A DNA stretch of 6,930 nt. Source: an uncultured Actinomycetes bacterium. GTDB taxonomy: Bacteria; Actinomycetota; Actinomycetes; Nanopelagicales; Nanopelagicaceae. The notes under the pieces are model-generated. The model did not search any database. It was not told where the DNA came from and was given only the letters and a program-made list of their open reading frames with translations. The position numbers were made by a program, and so were the translations under genes. The DNA is taken from the NCBI GenBank assembly GCA_903916775.1, contig CAIWXY010000222.1, positions 1 through 6,930 on the forward strand, read 5' to 3'. Of this stretch, positions 6,605-6,930 are shown one piece after another (position 1 is the first letter of the stretch; every line of letters starts with the position of its first letter).

Positions 6605-6634
6605 GCTTCGGCGAACGACGCAGGGGCCAGTAAC

Positions 6635-6641
6635 AGAAAGG
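6635..6641 (+). promoter_or_regulatory. ribosome binding site of infB
   Basis: AGAAAGG ends five bases before the GTG at 6647 and supports that codon as the infB start. The frame is closed upstream by TAG at 6602, with no other plausible start codon between. Confidence 0.65.
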
Positions 6642-6646
6642 CAACT

Positions 6647-6930
6647 GTGGCTAAGGTCCGCGTTTACGAATTAGCAAAAGATTTAGGTTTAGAGAGCAAA
6701 GAACTCCTCGCAAAGTTACAAGAAGTTGGCGAGTTCGTACGTTCTGCATCCTCAACAATTGAAGCGCCAGTAGTGCGCAAGTTGATGGAGAAGTTTCCAG
6801 AGATGAAGACTGCAGCGGAAGCTGCACCTGCTGCTCCCAAGAAGCCAGCTGCTAAGAAAGCAGCAGCTAAAAAGGCTGAGCCAACACAGGCAGAGATCGA
6901 TGCAGCGATTGCGCAACTCGATGAGAGCAC
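6647..6930 (+). CDS. infB: translation initiation factor IF2, N-terminal part only
   Basis: The frame begins GTG and runs open to the window edge, giving 94 complete codons. The first 52 residues are an IF2 N-terminal domain: MAKVRVYELAKDLGLESKEL at the start, then LLAKLQEVGEFVRSASSTIE and VRKLMEKFPE. From about residue 57 an Ala/Lys/Pro-rich linker begins, as is usual in actinobacterial IF2. The GTPase and fMet-tRNA-binding domains lie beyond the window. IF2 is the GTPase that places initiator tRNA on the 30S subunit and promotes subunit joining. The GTG start is supported by AGAAAGG just upstream and by the VRVYELAKDLG opening, typical of the family. It sits 109 bases after ylxR, the longest gap of the window. 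Confidence 0.95.
   Translation, partial: MAKVRVYELAKDLGLESKELLAKLQEVGEFVRSASSTIEAPVVRKLMEKFPEMKTAAEAAPAAPKKPAAKKAAAKKAEPTQAEIDAAIAQLDES
6821..6877 (+). repeat. Ala/Lys-rich low-complexity tract in the infB linker
   Basis: Codons 59-77 of infB are almost only Ala, Lys and Pro (AAPAAPKKPAAKKAAAKKA), built from degenerate repeats of gct/gca and aag/aaa. Such tracts are common in the flexible region between the IF2 N-terminal domain and the GTPase core and can change length between strains. Confidence 0.7.

Noticed and set aside
6605..6612. UUCG tetraloop hairpin upstream of infB
   Set aside because: The TTCG loop is closed by only two G-C pairs and the next bases do not pair, so no stable element is supported.
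1..6930. Mobile element, phage, defence or CRISPR content
   Set aside because: Every long coding stretch is a recognisable housekeeping or transporter gene in one direction; there are no terminal repeats, transposase or integrase motifs, regularly spaced repeats or tRNA-like folds.

Overview
This looks like an ordinary chromosomal stretch from an actinobacterium of moderate GC content (judged by eye, not computed). The evidence is the protein sequences (actinobacterial-style NusA, ProRS and IspG) and the gene order rseP-ispG-proS ... rimP-nusA-ylxR-infB, which is the order familiar from Streptomyces and mycobacterial relatives. The moderate GC, very short intergenic gaps and compact genes would suit a streamlined freshwater actinobacterium (Nanopelagicales/acI-like), but that placement is inference. 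All eight full or partial genes lie on the + strand.

Left block (1-4630): the 3' part of an M50 site-2 protease (rseP; its HExxH motif lies before the window), then ispG (penultimate-stage enzyme of the MEP isoprenoid pathway), proS (bacterial-type prolyl-tRNA synthetase with an editing insertion), and a TauE/SafE-family membrane transporter whose GTG start lies 3 bases after the proS stop. Gaps are 19, 28 and 3 bases, so this reads as one transcription unit, probably continuing from an upstream dxr that cannot be seen here.

Right block (4631-6930): a 40-base gap with a strong ribosome binding site precedes rimP (30S maturation), followed by nusA (transcription elongation/termination factor), ylxR (small RNA-binding protein) and the first 94 codons of infB (translation initiation factor IF2). 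This is the widely conserved rimP-nusA-ylxR-infB cluster joining transcription and translation functions. A weak promoter candidate lies in the AT-rich end of the transporter gene.

The only stretch that known genes do not explain is the 109-base gap between ylxR and infB. It has the best Shine-Dalgarno match of the window, followed by three tiny ORFs (7, 6 and 6 codons) chained by ATGA stop/start overlaps. An 8-bp hairpin holds both overlaps in its arms. It may be a leader controlling infB or may be chance. I see no mobile element, CRISPR array, tRNA, rRNA, clear intrinsic terminator or new defence system.
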